Shown here piece by piece: positions 27,868 to 43,370 of a DNA stretch of 64,000 nucleotides. The notes beneath the pieces were generated by a model. The model was not told where the DNA came from, did not search any database, and saw only the letters and a program-made list of their open reading frames with translations. A program made the position numbers and the translations under genes. Within the stretch, counting starts at the first letter, position 1; each line of letters opens with the position of its first letter. Origin of the DNA: JALORV01 sp963703945 (lineage in GTDB: Bacteria > Pseudomonadota > Gammaproteobacteria > Burkholderiales > Burkholderiaceae_F); the NCBI GenBank assembly GCA_963703945.1, contig CAVPGM010000011.1, forward strand, positions 62,001 to 126,000, given 5' to 3'.

Positions 27868-28245
27868 TCAGGCGGCCTTCGGCCGCTTGGCGCCGTACTT
27901 CGAGCGCGACTGCTTGCGATCCTTCACGCCTTGCGTGTCGAGCGAGCCGCGCACGATGTGATATCTCACACCGGGCAAGTCCTTGACGCGGCCGCCGCGT
28001 ATCAAGACCACCGAGTGCTCCTGTAGATTGTGGCCCTCGCCGCCGATGTAGGAGATCACCTCGTAGCCGTTGACCAGGCGCACTTTCGCGACCTTCCGCA
28101 GCGCCGAGTTCGGCTTCTTCGGCGTCGTCGTGTAGACGCGGGTGCACACGCCACGCTTCTGCGGGCTGTTCTTCAGTGCCGGGCTCTTGCTCTTGATGCG
28201 GGTCGATTCGCGCGGCTTGCGTACGAGCTGATTGATAGTGGGCAT
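27868..28245 (-). CDS. rpsL: 30S ribosomal protein S12
   Basis: 125 residues from the ATG at 28245 (MPTINQLVRKPR). Decoding-centre protein. The streptomycin-relevant lysines are present in the wild-type contexts TTTPKKPNSALRK and RGGRVKDLPGVRYH, so no resistance change is seen. First gene of the str operon. Confidence 0.98.
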   Translation of the reverse strand: MPTINQLVRKPRESTRIKSKSPALKNSPQKRGVCTRVYTTTPKKPNSALRKVAKVRLVNGYEVISYIGGEGHNLQEHSVVLIRGGRVKDLPGVRYHIVRGSLDTQGVKDRKQSRSKYGAKRPKAA

Positions 28246-28526
28246 GGCGTTCGCGTTCGAAATACGTCCGTGTTCGAAAATCCGTCGGTGTACAAAAACC
28301 AATAGGCACGCCCAAGCAACGCGACTGCGACTGCTCAGACTGCGGCTTGACCGGGACTGCGGGTTTCGGCGGCGCGGCGGGGGCGCCTCGGACTCGACCC
28401 CATTGCTGGCTCGCGATCCGCAACGAAGGCGGCCGCTTGCTGCTCTGGAGGGCGGGCAAAGAGCGCAACGCCCGGGCGGGCGCCGAAAAGCTTGTAATTA
28501 TCGCTAGTTGACGATAACGGTGTCAA
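28246..28526 (-). promoter_or_regulatory. str operon promoter with long leader
   Basis: On the minus strand a perfect -35 TTGACA (28521-28526) and a -10 GATAAT (28497-28502) are 18 bases apart, downstream of the rpoC terminator. The predicted start is near 28490, leaving a leader of about 245 nt before rpsL. The leader is GC-rich near its 5' end (palindromic CGCCCGGGCG region) and AT-richer next to rpsL. No known riboswitch or r-protein leader is recognised in it. Confidence 0.75.
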
Positions 28527-28584
28527 GGCGACCCGCTCCGTCGGATCGCAGCCCGGAACGCGGAGGGCCACCCACACGAAAGAA

Positions 28585-28608
28585 AACGGCCCGCCGAAGC
28601 GGGCCGTT
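28585..28608 (-). terminator. Terminator of the rpoBC operon
   Basis: AACGGCCCGC (28585-28594) and GCGGGCCGTT (28599-28608) form a 10-bp stem with a tetraloop, followed on the minus strand by TTCTTTCG. It lies 18 bases after the rpoC stop and separates the rpoBC and str transcripts. Confidence 0.85.
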
Positions 28609-28626
28609 CCACCGAACTGAAGAGAC

Positions 28627-32853
<4,227 letters not shown>

Positions 32854-32873
32854 GCGTACCTCTCAGTGTCCGG

Positions 32874-35800
32874 TTAGTTGCGCTCGAGGTCGATGTCGAT
32901 GCCCAACGACCGGATTTCCTTGACCAGAACGTTGAACGACTCCGGCATGCCGGCGTCGATCACGTGATCGCCCTTGACGATGTTCTCGTAGACCTTGGTG
33001 CGGCCCTGGACGTCGTCCGACTTCACCGTCAGCATTTCCTGCAGCACGTACGCCGCGCCATAGGCCTCGAGAGCCCAGACCTCCATCTCGCCGAAGCGCT
33101 GCCCACCGAACTGCGCCTTGCCGCCGAGCGGTTGCTGGGTGACGAGCGAATACGGGCCTGTCGAGCGGGCGTGCATCTTGTCGTCGACCAGGTGGTGCAG
33201 CTTCAGCATGTGCATGTAGCCGACGGTTACGGTCCTTTCGAAGGCATCTCCAGTGCGACCGTCGAACAGCCGCGTCTGCGTCTTGGTGCCGGTCAGCTGC
33301 AGCCGGCTCGCGACTTCGTCCGGATAAGCGAGGTCCAGCATCGCGTGGATTTCCTTCTCGGCCGCTCCGTCGAACACCGGGGTCGCGAACGGCACGCCGT
33401 CGCTCAGGTGCTCGGAGAGCTGGATCACTTCGTCATCCGTGAAGTGGTCGAGGTCCTCGGGCTTGCCCGAGCGGTTGTAGACCTCCTTGAGCAGGTGACG
33501 CAGCTGCGCCGACTTGGCTGTCTTCAGCAGGTCGCCGATACGCTGTCCAAGCCCCTTGGCCGCCCAGCCCAGGTGCGTCTCCAGGATCTGGCCGACGTTC
33601 ATACGTGACGGCACGCCGAGCGGATTCAACACGATGTCGACCGGCGTGCCATCGGCCATGTACGGCATGTCCTCGACCGGCACGATGCGCGAAACCACGC
33701 CCTTGTTGCCATGGCGTCCAGCCATCTTGTCGCCCGGCTGCAGGCGGCGCTTGACGGCCAGATAGACCTTGACCATCTTGAGCACGCCCGGCGGCAGCTC
33801 GTCGCCCTGCGTCAGCTTCTTCTTCTTGTCGTCGAAAGCCTGGTCGAACTGCTTGCGCTTGAGTTCGATCGAGTCCTTCAGACCTTCCAGCTGCGCCGCA
33901 GCGTCGTCATCCGCCAGGCGGATCTCGAACCAGTGGTACTTCTCGAGCGATTCGAGATAGTCACGCGTGATGACGGTGCCCTTGGTGATCTTGCGCGGTC
34001 CGCCGATCGCCTCCTTCTTCAGCAGCAGCTTCTCGATCCGCTGGAACGCGTCGCCCTCGACGATCCGCAGCTGGTCGTTCAGGTCCTGGCGGTAGCGCTT
34101 GAGCGCGTCGTCGATGATCTGCTGGGCGCGCTTGTCGCGCACGATGCCTTCGCGCGTGAACACCTGCACGTCGATCACCGTGCCGCTCATGCCCGAGGGC
34201 ACGCGCAGCGAGGTATCCTTCACGTCGCTTGCCTTCTCGCCGAAGATCGCGCGCAGCAGTTTCTCTTCCGGCGTCAGCTGGGTCTCGCCCTTGGGCGTGA
34301 CCTTGCCCACCAGCACGTCGCCGGCGTTCACTTCGGCGCCGATGTAGACGATGCCCGAATCGTCGAGCCGAGCCAGCTGGTTTTCCGAGAGGTTGCTGAT
34401 GTCGCGCGTGATCTCCTCGGGTCCCAGCTTGGTGTCGCGCGCAACGACATTGAGCTCCTCGATATGAATCGACGTGTAGCGGTCGTCGGCGACGACGCGC
34501 TCGCTGATCAGGATCGAGTCCTCGAAGTTGTAGCCGTTCCACGGCATGAACGCGACCAGCATGTTCTGACCGAGCGCGAGCTCGCCGAGGTCGGTCGACG
34601 CGCCGTCGGCGATCACGTCGCCCTTGGCAATCGCATCGCCCTTCTTGACGATCGGCGTCTGGTTGATGTTCGTGTTCTGGTTGGAACGGGTGTACTTGGT
34701 CAGGTTGTAGATGTCGACGCCGACCTCGCCGGTAACGTTCTCGTCCTCGTTGACGCGAACGACGATGCGGTTTGCATCGACATAGTCGACCAGACCGCCG
34801 CGCAGCGCCTGCACCGTGGTGCCCGAGTCGACTGCGACCGTGCGCTCCACGCCGGTGCCGACGAACGGCTTCTCCGGACGCAGGCACGGCACCGCCTGGC
34901 GCTGCATGTTTGAGCCCATCAGGGCGCGGTTCGCGTCATCGTGTTCGAGGAACGGAATCAGCGATGCCGCCACCGACACGATCTGCGACGGCGCGATGTC
35001 CATGTATTGAACGCGCTCGGGCGACATCAGGACGAATTCGCCGTTCTCGCGGCAGCTGACCAGCTCGTCCATGAACTTGCCGGTCTTGTCGAGCGGCGCG
35101 TTGGCCTGCGCGATCACGTACTTGCCTTCTTCGATGGCGGACAGATACGAAATCTCGGCAGTGACGTGGCCGTTGTCGACCTTCCGGTACGGTGTTTCGA
35201 GGAAGCCGTATTCGTTCAGACGGGCGTACAGCGCCATCGAGTTGATCAGACCGATGTTCGGACCTTCGGGCGTTTCGATCGGGCAGACGCGGCCGTAGTG
35301 GGTCGGGTGCACGTCGCGCACCTCGAAGCCCGCACGCTCGCGCGTCAGGCCACCCGGTCCAAGGGCGGAGACGCGGCGCTTGTGCGTGATCTCCGACAGC
35401 GGGTTGGTCTGGTCCATGAACTGGGAGAGCTGTGACGAGCCGAAGAACTCGCGGATCGACGCGCTGATCGGCTTGGAATTGATCAGATCGTGCGGCATCA
35501 GGTTCTCGGTTTCGGCCTGACCCAAACGCTCCTTGACCGCGCGCTCAACGCGCACCAGACCCGCGCGGAACTGGTTCTCGGCCAATTCGCCGACGCATCG
35601 CACGCGTCGATTGCCGAGGTGGTCGATGTCGTCGATCTCGCCGCGTCCGTTGCGCAGCTCGACCAGCAGCTTCATCGTGTCGATGATGTCTTCGTTGGTC
35701 AGCGTCATCGGCCCCGTGATTTCCGGGCGTGCGAATCGAGAATTGACCTTCATGCGACCGACGCGAGAGAGGTCGTAGGTCTCGTCGTCGAAGAACAGCC

Positions 35801-36975
35801 GTTTGAACAGCGTCTCGACCGCATCCTCGGTCGGCGGCTCGCCGGGGCGCATCATCCGGTAGATCGCGATACGGGCGGCCAGTTGGTCGCCGGTCTCGTC
35901 GATGCGCAGCGTGTTCGAGATGAACGGGCCCTGGTCGAGGTCGTTGGTGTAGATGGCGCGGATTTCGGGCACGTTGGCGACGCGCAGCTTCTTCATGACC
36001 TCTTCGGTCAGTTCGTCGTTCGCGTTGGCGACGATCTCGCCGGTCTCCGGATCGACCACGTTGTTGGCCAGCACGCGCCCCAGCATGTAGTCCTCGGTCA
36101 CGGCGATCCGCTTCATCCCCGCGGCTTCCATGTCGCGGATGTGCTTGGCGTTGATGCGCTTGTCCTTCTGCACCACGACCTTGCCGGTCTTGTCGGTGAT
36201 GTCGAAGCGCGCAATCTCGCCGCGCAACCGCTCGGGCACAAGCTCCATGAAGCCGCCCTCGGCTCCGAGCTGGAACGTGTCGAAGCGGAAGAAATGCGCG
36301 AGTACCTGCTCGTTGGACAGGCCGATCGCCTTCAGCAGGATGGTTGCCGGCATCTTGCGGCGACGGTCGACCCGGAAGTACAGGATGTCCTTCGGGTCGA
36401 ATTCGAAGTCCAGCCACGAACCGCGGTAGGGAATCACGCGCGCGGAGAACAGCAGCTTGCCCGACGAGTGCGTCTTGCCGCGATCGTGTTCGAAGAACAC
36501 GCCCGGCGAACGGTGCAGCTGGACTGACGATCACGCGTTCGGTACCGTTGATGACGAACGAGCCGGTGGTCGTCATGAGCGGGATCTCGCCCATGTAGAC
36601 CTCCTGTTCCTTCACCTCCTTGACGGTCGGCTTGCTCGCCTCGCGGTCCATGATGACCAGCCGCACCTTCGCGCGCAGCGGCGACGCGTAGGTCAGCCCG
36701 CGCTGCTGGCACTCCTTGACGTCGAAGGGCGGTTCACCGAGGTTGAAGCTGACGAATTCCAGCCGCGCCATGCCGTTGTGGCTCGAGATCGGGAAGATAG
36801 ACGAGAACGCCGCCTGCAAACCCTCGGTCTTGCGCTTGCTGGCAGGCGTGTCCGCCTGCAGGAACTGCGTGTACGACTCGAGCTGGGTCGCAAGCAAAAA
36901 GGGGACCGATAGCACGCTGGGCCGCTTGGCAAAACTCTTGCGGATGCGCTTCTTTTCAGTGAACGAGTACGGCAT
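32874..36975 (-). pseudogene. rpoB: RNA polymerase beta subunit, one-base frameshift (probable sequence error)
   Basis: From the ATG at 36975 (MPYSFTEKKRIRKSF, preceded by CGGAG) the frame runs to INGTERVIVS, then homology continues one frame over as QLHRSPGVFFEHDRG to the stop at 32874. One extra base at about 36523 explains it; the restored protein is about 1366 residues. The rifampicin region (FFGSSQLSQFMDQTNPLSEITHKRR) reads as the sensitive wild type. An organism could not live with a true break in its only rpoB, so an assembly error is almost certain. Confidence 0.93.
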
Positions 36976-37123
36976 GGACACTCCGTTCGACGCGGGAGAT
37001 GAAAGACTGGCGGCCTGACCAGACGGCAAGTGCAGTGACGACAAAAGCCACCGCGGGCGCAGCCAACGCTGTCGCCCGGGCGGCGTAGGGGAGTCCTGCG
37101 CGTCCGCTCATTCAGGGGAAGAC

Positions 37124-37206
37124 TTTGATCTGGGGCCTTGGGCTCCAGATCAAAGGCCTCCCGGCCTTGACGTTCAAGTCGCCGGCGAAGCAAAGCTTCG
37201 CCGGCG
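37124..37206 (-). repeat. Two strong hairpins in the rplL-rpoB gap (includes hairpin repeat copy 2)
   Basis: First on the minus strand is CGCCGGCGAAGC/GCTTCGCCGGCG (37180-37191 with 37195-37206, AAA loop on the plus strand), a perfect 12-bp stem flanked by CCCCTGAA as at 10606-10630. Next is TTTGATCTGG/CCAGATCAAA (37124-37133 with 37145-37154), 10 bp. In E. coli this same gap holds an attenuator and an RNase III site that set the r-protein to polymerase ratio; a similar role is inferred here. Confidence 0.6.
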
Positions 37207-37217
37207 CCCCTGAACAA

Positions 37218-37598
37218 TTACTTGACCTCGACCTTGGCGCCGGCTTCTTCGAGCTTCTTCTTGGCCGCCTCGGCGTCGGCCTTGTTGACGCCCTCTTTGA
37301 CCGACTTGGGCGCGCCGTCGACCAGATCCTTGGCTTCCTTGAGGCCCAGGCCCGTCAGTTCGCGCACCGCCTTGATCACGTTCACCTTGTTGGCGCCGAT
37401 TTCCGCCAGAACCACGTTGAACTCGGTCTGCTCCTCGGCGGCCGGCGCAGCTGCGCCCGCGGCCGGGGCCGCGACGGCGACCGCAGCAGCTGCGGCGGAG
37501 ACGCCGAACTTCTCTTCCATCAGCTTGATCAGCTCGCTGATTTCGAGCACCGATTTCGCGGCGATCGCGTCGAGGATTTCCTGATTTGAAAGTGCCAT
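37218..37598 (-). CDS. rplL: 50S ribosomal protein L7/L12
   Basis: 126 residues, the stalk protein that recruits translation GTPases. N-terminal dimer domain, Ala-rich hinge (about residues 38-55), C-terminal domain EFNVVLAEIGANKVNVIKAVRE and GLGLKEAKDLVDGAPK. Normal length. Confidence 0.98.
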   Translation of the reverse strand: MALSNQEILDAIAAKSVLEISELIKLMEEKFGVSAAAAAVAVAAPAAGAAAPAAEEQTEFNVVLAEIGANKVNVIKAVRELTGLGLKEAKDLVDGAPKSVKEGVNKADAEAAKKKLEEAGAKVEVK

Positions 37599-37644
37599 CT
37601 TGTTGACTCCTGTGCGTTGATTCAGTTCCAGATTCGGATGCGGA

Positions 37645-38175
37645 TCAGGCGACTGCCCGTTCCTTGGCGTCGCGGACTGCGGCGAGCGTACGGACCAGGC
37701 GGGACGGCACTTCGTTCAGGGTGCGAACGAACTGTGCGATCGGCGCCTGCATCGTCGCCATCAGCTTGGCCAGGAGTTCCTCGCGGCTCGGCATCGTCGC
37801 CAGCGCCTTGACGCCCTTTTCGTCCATGACGAAATTGGCCATCGCGCCGGCCTTGACGACGAGCTTGTCGTTGTCCTTGGCAAAGCCGGAGAGCACCTTG
37901 GCCGCCGCCACCGGGTCGGCGGAAAAGCCATACACCAGCGGTCCGACCAGCTTGTCGGACAGCCCGGAAAACGGCGTTCCACTGACGGCGCGACGCGCCA
38001 ACGTGTTCTTCAGTACACGCAACTGGACACCCTGGCTGCGCGCGTTCTTGCGCAGCTTGGTGACCGATTCCACATCCAGACCACGGTATTCGGCGACCAC
38101 GATCGTCTGGGCCGATGCCACTAGGGCACCGACTTCCTCGACCTTGGCTGCCTTTTCCTGCCGATTGAGACCCAC
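37645..38175 (-). CDS. rplJ: 50S ribosomal protein L10
   Basis: 176 residues from a GTG at 38175 (MGLNRQEKAAKVEEVGALV), chosen because GGAG lies 8 bases upstream and homology starts here; a TTG at 38193 opens a longer frame without a ribosome site. L10 anchors the L7/L12 stalk; RVLKNTLARRAVSGTPF is the conserved rRNA-binding part. L10-L12 normally autoregulates through the leader upstream. Confidence 0.95.
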   Translation of the reverse strand: MGLNRQEKAAKVEEVGALVASAQTIVVAEYRGLDVESVTKLRKNARSQGVQLRVLKNTLARRAVSGTPFSGLSDKLVGPLVYGFSADPVAAAKVLSGFAKDNDKLVVKAGAMANFVMDEKGVKALATMPSREELLAKLMATMQAPIAQFVRTLNEVPSRLVRTLAAVRDAKERAVA

Positions 38176-38543
38176 GGTACTGGCTCCACTCAAAATGTGC
38201 TTCGTCCGCGCTTGCGCGCTCGCAATGCACCGGTTGCTACACCGGCGACCGAAGCGGACAGATCGAGTGCTGAACTACGCACTGGCAATGTCATCTTCGG
38301 GGCCGCCGTCTGCGCTGGACTCCGACTGCTGGCCCGCCATCGCCCGGCGTTGCACGCGATGGCAGAACAGTCGGTGATTAAGGAGACAGCCGTCGGGCAC
38401 CGTGCTTGAACGCCTGTGCCGTCGGGGTCCGTCTCGTCCAGCGGTCTTTGACAGCAGTGCGCGCGCCGAAAGATCCGACACGGCGCACAGCCCAAAGTCC
38501 CTTGTGGCCCGGTCGCGGCCGGGCCGAATCGTTACCTTTCGAA
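38176..38543 (-). promoter_or_regulatory. rplA-rplJ gap, putative L10 leader
   Basis: A 368-base gap with no gene. A stem GGCCCGG/CCGGGCC (38506-38512 with 38519-38525) lies soon after the rplA stop, without a T-run. The rest is the expected location of the L10(L12)4-binding leader that represses rplJL-rpoBC in E. coli; the kink-turn consensus could not be identified by eye. A promoter for rplJ may also be here but none is convincing. Confidence 0.4.
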
Positions 38544-39239
38544 CTAGCCGTTCAGCGATGCCGCGTCGACGTGAACGCCGATGCCCATCGTCGAAGAAAC
38601 AGAAATCTTGCGCAGATAGATGCCCTTGGCCGAGGCCGGCTTGACCTTGTTCAGCGCGTCAACCAGCGCAGAAAGATTGGTCTTCAGCCGGTCGACTTCG
38701 AACGAAGCGCGGCCGATCGTGGTGTGCACGATGCCCGCCTTATCCGCCCGGAACTGCACCTGGCCCGCCTTGGCATTCTTGACCGCCTGCACGACATCCG
38801 GCGTGACGGTGCCGACCTTCGGGTTCGGCATCAGTCCACGCGGGCCGAGGATCTGGCCGAGCTGGCCGACCACACGCATCGCATCGGGAGATGCGATCAC
38901 GACGTCGAAGTCCATGAAGCCTTCCTTCACCTTCGCCGCGAGCTCCTCGAAACCGACGATGTCAGCTCCGGCGGCCTTGGCCTCCTCGGCCTTGGCGCCC
39001 TGCGTGAAGACGGCCACGCGCTTGCTCTTGCCGCTGCCTGCAGGCAGCACGACCGACCCGCGTACCGACTGATCGGACTTCTTCGCATCGATGCCGAGCA
39101 CGACTGCAACGTCGACTGATTCGTCGAACTTGGCCGTCGCGCACGACTTCACCAGCGCCAGCGCGTCAGCAACGGCGTAATGCTTCTGCGGATCGACCTT
39201 GCTGCGGATCGCCTTGGTCCGCTTCGAAATCGTTGTCAT
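38544..39239 (-). CDS. rplA: 50S ribosomal protein L1
   Basis: 231 residues, two-domain L1-stalk protein moving deacyl-tRNA. Core SVDVAVVLGIDAKKSDQSVRGSVVLP and LMPNPKVGTVTPDV. Directly follows rplK with no spacing; L1 in E. coli represses this pair. Confidence 0.98.
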   Translation of the reverse strand: MTTISKRTKAIRSKVDPQKHYAVADALALVKSCATAKFDESVDVAVVLGIDAKKSDQSVRGSVVLPAGSGKSKRVAVFTQGAKAEEAKAAGADIVGFEELAAKVKEGFMDFDVVIASPDAMRVVGQLGQILGPRGLMPNPKVGTVTPDVVQAVKNAKAGQVQFRADKAGIVHTTIGRASFEVDRLKTNLSALVDALNKVKPASAKGIYLRKISVSSTMGIGVHVDAASLNG

Positions 39240-39671
39240 CTACAGGCCCTCCACCGTGATGCCCATCGAACGCGCGCTGCCTGCGATCGTGCGTACCGCC
39301 GCGTCAAGCCCGGCCGCCGTCAGATCGGGCATCTTGGCCTTGGCGATGTCTTCCGCCTGCGCACGGGTGATCTTCCCGACCTTGTCGGTATGGGGCTTCG
39401 GTGAACCCTTGTCGATCTTGGCCGCCTTCTTGATCAGCACCGTCGCCGGCGGCGTCTTCATCACGAACGTGAAGCTCTTGTCCGCGTAGGCCGTGATCAC
39501 CACCGGGATCGGCAGACCCGGTTCGGTGCCCTGCGTCTGCGCGTTGAACGCCTTGCAGAACTCCATGATGTTCAGTCCGCGCTGGCCGAGCGCGGGACCG
39601 ATCGGGGGCGATGGATTCGCCTTTCCGGCCGGCACCTGCAACTTGATAAAGCCGACGATCTTCTTTGCCAT
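39240..39671 (-). CDS. rplK: 50S ribosomal protein L11
   Basis: 143 residues from the ATG at 39671 (MAKKIVGFIKLQVPAGKANP). Proline-rich loop PSPPIGPALGQRGLNIMEFCK near the GTPase centre, needed for RelA activation. Longer upstream start rejected. Confidence 0.98.
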   Translation of the reverse strand: MAKKIVGFIKLQVPAGKANPSPPIGPALGQRGLNIMEFCKAFNAQTQGTEPGLPIPVVITAYADKSFTFVMKTPPATVLIKKAAKIDKGSPKPHTDKVGKITRAQAEDIAKAKMPDLTAAGLDAAVRTIAGSARSMGITVEGL

Positions 39672-39745
39672 GATGGCTCCTGTGGGTTCCAACGCCGCGC
39701 GGATCTACGCACGGCTCCCCGGCTGTTGCGGCTCGCGCCGCGTCA

Positions 39746-40306
39746 CTAAACTTTCTCGACCTGTCCGAACTCGAGCTCGACCGGCGTGGAGCGACCAAAG
39801 ATGGTCACTGACACCCGCAGCCGGCTCTTCTCGTAGTTCACTTCCTCGACGTTGCCGTTGAAGTCGGTGAACGGACCGTCCTTGACCCGCACCATTTCGC
39901 CGACTTCCCACAGCGTCTTGGGCCGCGGCTTCTCCGCGCCTTCCTGCATCCGGTGCAGGATCTCGTCGACTTCCTTCTGCGGCAGTGGCGAAGGGCGATT
40001 GGCCGTTCCGCCCAGGAACCCGGTGACCTTGGGCGTGCTCTTGACCAGATGCCATGCCTCGTCGGTCATCTCCATCTCGACTAGCACATAGCCCGAGTAC
40101 ATGCGCCGCTCGGTGATGGACTTCTTGCCGCCCTTGACTTCGACGACCTCTTCGACTGGAACCAGGATCTGGCCGAACTGCGATTGCAGTCCGGCGCGGT
40201 TGATGCGTTCCTGCAGCGTACGCGCGACGCTCTTCTCCATGCCTGAGTAGGCGTGGACCACGTACCAGCGCTTGGTGCTCGAACCCGTTGCGGCTTCAGT
40301 CGTCAT
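39746..40306 (-). CDS. nusG: Transcription factor NusG
   Basis: 186 residues. NGN domain (KRWYVVHAYSGMEKSVARTL) that binds the beta' clamp, linker, and KOW domain (VGEMVRVKDGPFTDFNGNVEE) that contacts Rho or S10. Eight bases after secE. Confidence 0.98.
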   Translation of the reverse strand: MTTEAATGSSTKRWYVVHAYSGMEKSVARTLQERINRAGLQSQFGQILVPVEEVVEVKGGKKSITERRMYSGYVLVEMEMTDEAWHLVKSTPKVTGFLGGTANRPSPLPQKEVDEILHRMQEGAEKPRPKTLWEVGEMVRVKDGPFTDFNGNVEEVNYEKSRLRVSVTIFGRSTPVELEFGQVEKV

Positions 40307-40314
40307 CTATTTCC

Positions 40315-40695
40315 TCAGCGCCAGCTCAGCAGCAGGTCGTACAAAGACCATTCGAGAGTCTTGTCCACGATGAACAGGAATATGGCCATCAGCGCGACAA
40401 AGCCGAACACGATGCCGGTCGTGCTGACCGTTTCCTTGCGGGCTGGCCACGCGACACGCTTGGTTTCCTGGTAGGACTCGCGGGCGTACGCGATGAACCG
40501 CCTGCCCGGCTCGGAGAACCAGGCGATCGCGATGCCGGCTGCCAGTCCCCCGACCAGGGCGCCGATGCGGACCAGCATCGGCTGCTCCGTCAGAAAGGTG
40601 AAGCCGAGCACTCCCGCAGCGGTAGCAATGATCGCCACCGCCACGATGGCGAAGTCGGTCTTGCTGGCTACGGTCTCGACGTTTTGCGTCGTCAT
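40315..40695 (-). CDS. secE: SecE, translocase subunit
   Basis: About 126 residues from the ATG at 40695 (MTTQNVETVASKTDF). Two N-terminal helices plus the conserved amphipathic and third helix segment YARESYQETKRVAWPARKETVSTTGIVF, typical of three-helix SecE. The open frame reaches back through the tRNA-Trp gene, which cannot be coding; an ATG at 40710 is an alternative start. Confidence 0.95.
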   Translation of the reverse strand: MTTQNVETVASKTDFAIVAVAIIATAAGVLGFTFLTEQPMLVRIGALVGGLAAGIAIAWFSEPGRRFIAYARESYQETKRVAWPARKETVSTTGIVFGFVALMAIFLFIVDKTLEWSLYDLLLSWR

Positions 40696-40736
40696 CTGCA
40701 GTGTTCTCATCGGGACCCGCCTGGCGGGTCTGACTG

Positions 40737-40812
40737 TGGCAGGGGCAGAGGGAATCGAACCCCCAACCTTCGGTTTTGGAGACCGACGCTCTGCCAGTTG
40801 AGCTATACCCCT
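40737..40812 (-). tRNA. tRNA-Trp (anticodon CCA)
   Basis: 76 bases including an encoded 3' CCA. Acceptor AGGGGTA pairs with TGCCCCT; D-arm GCTCAACTGGCAGAGC; anticodon loop CTCCAAA gives CCA; T-arm GGGGGTTCGATTCCCTC. Between tuf and secE, as in the classical tufB operon. Confidence 0.97.
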
Positions 40813-40860
40813 ACCGAAACTGGCGGGTGCGGCCTCAAGCCGCACCGCGATCTCGCTTCC

Positions 40861-42051
<1,191 letters not shown>

Positions 42052-42115
42052 CGTCAGACTCCCGACTACCTCTGCTTGTATGCGGCCGACCACAGCCGAC
42101 TGCTTCTGCCATCAC

Positions 42116-42190
<75 letters not shown>

Positions 42191-42261
42191 CTCGCGTCGT
42201 TCGCGTCTCTGCGCAACGCCGCGTCATTCGTTCTGCCTTGCTCGTTCCTCGCTAAGTCTTC

Positions 42262-42335
42262 TGGAGCGGGTGAAGGGAATCGAACCCTCGTCGTAAGCTT
42301 GGAAGGCTTCTGCTCTACCATTGAGCTACACCCGC
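42262..42335 (-). tRNA. tRNA-Gly (anticodon TCC)
   Basis: 74 bases including encoded CCA. Acceptor GCGGGTG pairs with CACCCGC; anticodon loop CTTCCAAG gives TCC; T-loop GTTCGATTC. Confidence 0.97.
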
Positions 42336-42424
42336 TCAACGAACTCGCCACCTCAAAAGTCAAAAGCCGCCTTCGATCCCTGCCGCTGGTTGCCCTGCAC
42401 TGGTGTCGCCGATTCGCTGGGAGC

Positions 42425-42510
42425 TGGTGGAGGAGGTTGGATTCGAACCAACGTAGGCGTAAGCCAACAGATTTACAGTCTGCCCCCTTTAACCACTCGG
42501 GCACCCCTCC
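42425..42510 (-). tRNA. tRNA-Tyr (anticodon GTA)
   Basis: 86 bases including encoded CCA, with the long variable arm of class II tRNAs. Acceptor GGAGGGG pairs with CCTCCTC through one mismatch; anticodon loop CTGTAAATC gives GTA. First gene of the operon. Confidence 0.96.
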
Positions 42511-42524
42511 GCGGCGAACCGCAA

Positions 42525-42553
42525 ATTATGGTTGTGCAACAAGGGCTTGTCAA
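42525..42553 (-). promoter_or_regulatory. Promoter of the tRNA-tufB operon
   Basis: On the minus strand a perfect -35 TTGACA (42548-42553), a 17-base spacer, and -10 CATAAT (42525-42530). The start is predicted near 42517, seven bases before tRNA-Tyr. The stretch after the -10 (TTGCGGTTCGCCGC) is GC-rich, like the discriminators of stringently controlled stable-RNA promoters. The remaining 42554-42737 gap has no other clear feature. Confidence 0.85.
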
Positions 42554-42737
42554 ACCGACGCCCCTTGGTTGCGATGCGTCAGCGGCGACCCGTTCCTCGG
42601 CCCTGTCCCGATTGCACAACATTGCCGCCGGCGCGAGTGTCGAATTCTCCGAGCCCGGATCGAAGTTAGCACTCGCTTAAATGCAAATGCCCAAAGAAGT
42701 TAATTGATCCTGTCTCGGCAGCTCCGATACTTGTGCA

Positions 42738-43370
42738 ATGCACAAACTTCGATTTCCAGAGCATGCTGAGCGACCGGAGTCAACGTATGGAGATCCGGGG
42801 CTTCCGGGCCAGCGAGAACCGTTGATCGCGCAACTGGGGCCGAGCCATCGTCGCCAGATCGAGAACCATCTGATCGCGCTTCCCCCGGCCGATCGGCGGC
42901 TGCGTTTCGGCTACGCAATCAGCGAGGAACTGCTGTCCACCTACGTTCGCGGGCTGCGATTCAGTCGCGACGCCGCCTTCGGTGCATTCAATGAATCCGG
43001 CGAAATGCTGGCGTTCGGACACTTGGCGTTTATTGCGTCGGACGAGTCCGCCGAGTTCGGAATCTCCGTCGCGCCAGACGCGAGACGACTCGGCATCGGC
43101 CGCGCACTGCTGGAGCGCGCCGGTCGGCACGCTCGCAATCGGGGTTATCGCCTGCTGGTGATGGCGTTCGTGCCCGAGAATGCCGCGCTGGCAGCTCTCG
43201 CTCGCGCCGCTGGCATGCAGCTGATTCAGGATCAGGTCGAGCCGCGCGCCTATCTGACACTTGATGCCCCGGATGCGGCATCGGTCCTCGAAGAGGCTTG
43301 GTGCGAGGCCGTTGCGGCGATCGATCTTGGCTTCAGGCGGGCCGCCGGCGCGCGCGCTACATCTGCTTGA
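42738..43370 (+). CDS. GNAT-family N-acetyltransferase
   Basis: 210 residues. Acetyl-CoA-binding motif A is seen in EFGISVAPDARRLGIGRALLE (R-x-x-G-x-G type), followed by NRGYRLLVMAFVPENAALAALARAAGM, typical of the GNAT fold. The substrate cannot be told. The N-terminal 40 residues and C-terminal 35 lie outside the fold. Its 3' end overlaps the convergent response-regulator gene by 14 bases. Transcribed away from the tRNA operon. Confidence 0.85.
   Translation: MHKLRFPEHAERPESTYGDPGLPGQREPLIAQLGPSHRRQIENHLIALPPADRRLRFGYAISEELLSTYVRGLRFSRDAAFGAFNESGEMLAFGHLAFIASDESAEFGISVAPDARRLGIGRALLERAGRHARNRGYRLLVMAFVPENAALAALARAAGMQLIQDQVEPRAYLTLDAPDAASVLEEAWCEAVAAIDLGFRRAAGARATSA

Noticed and set aside
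40696..40845. N-terminal extension of SecE
   Set aside because: The open frame passes through the tRNA-Trp gene, so the start must be at or near 40695.
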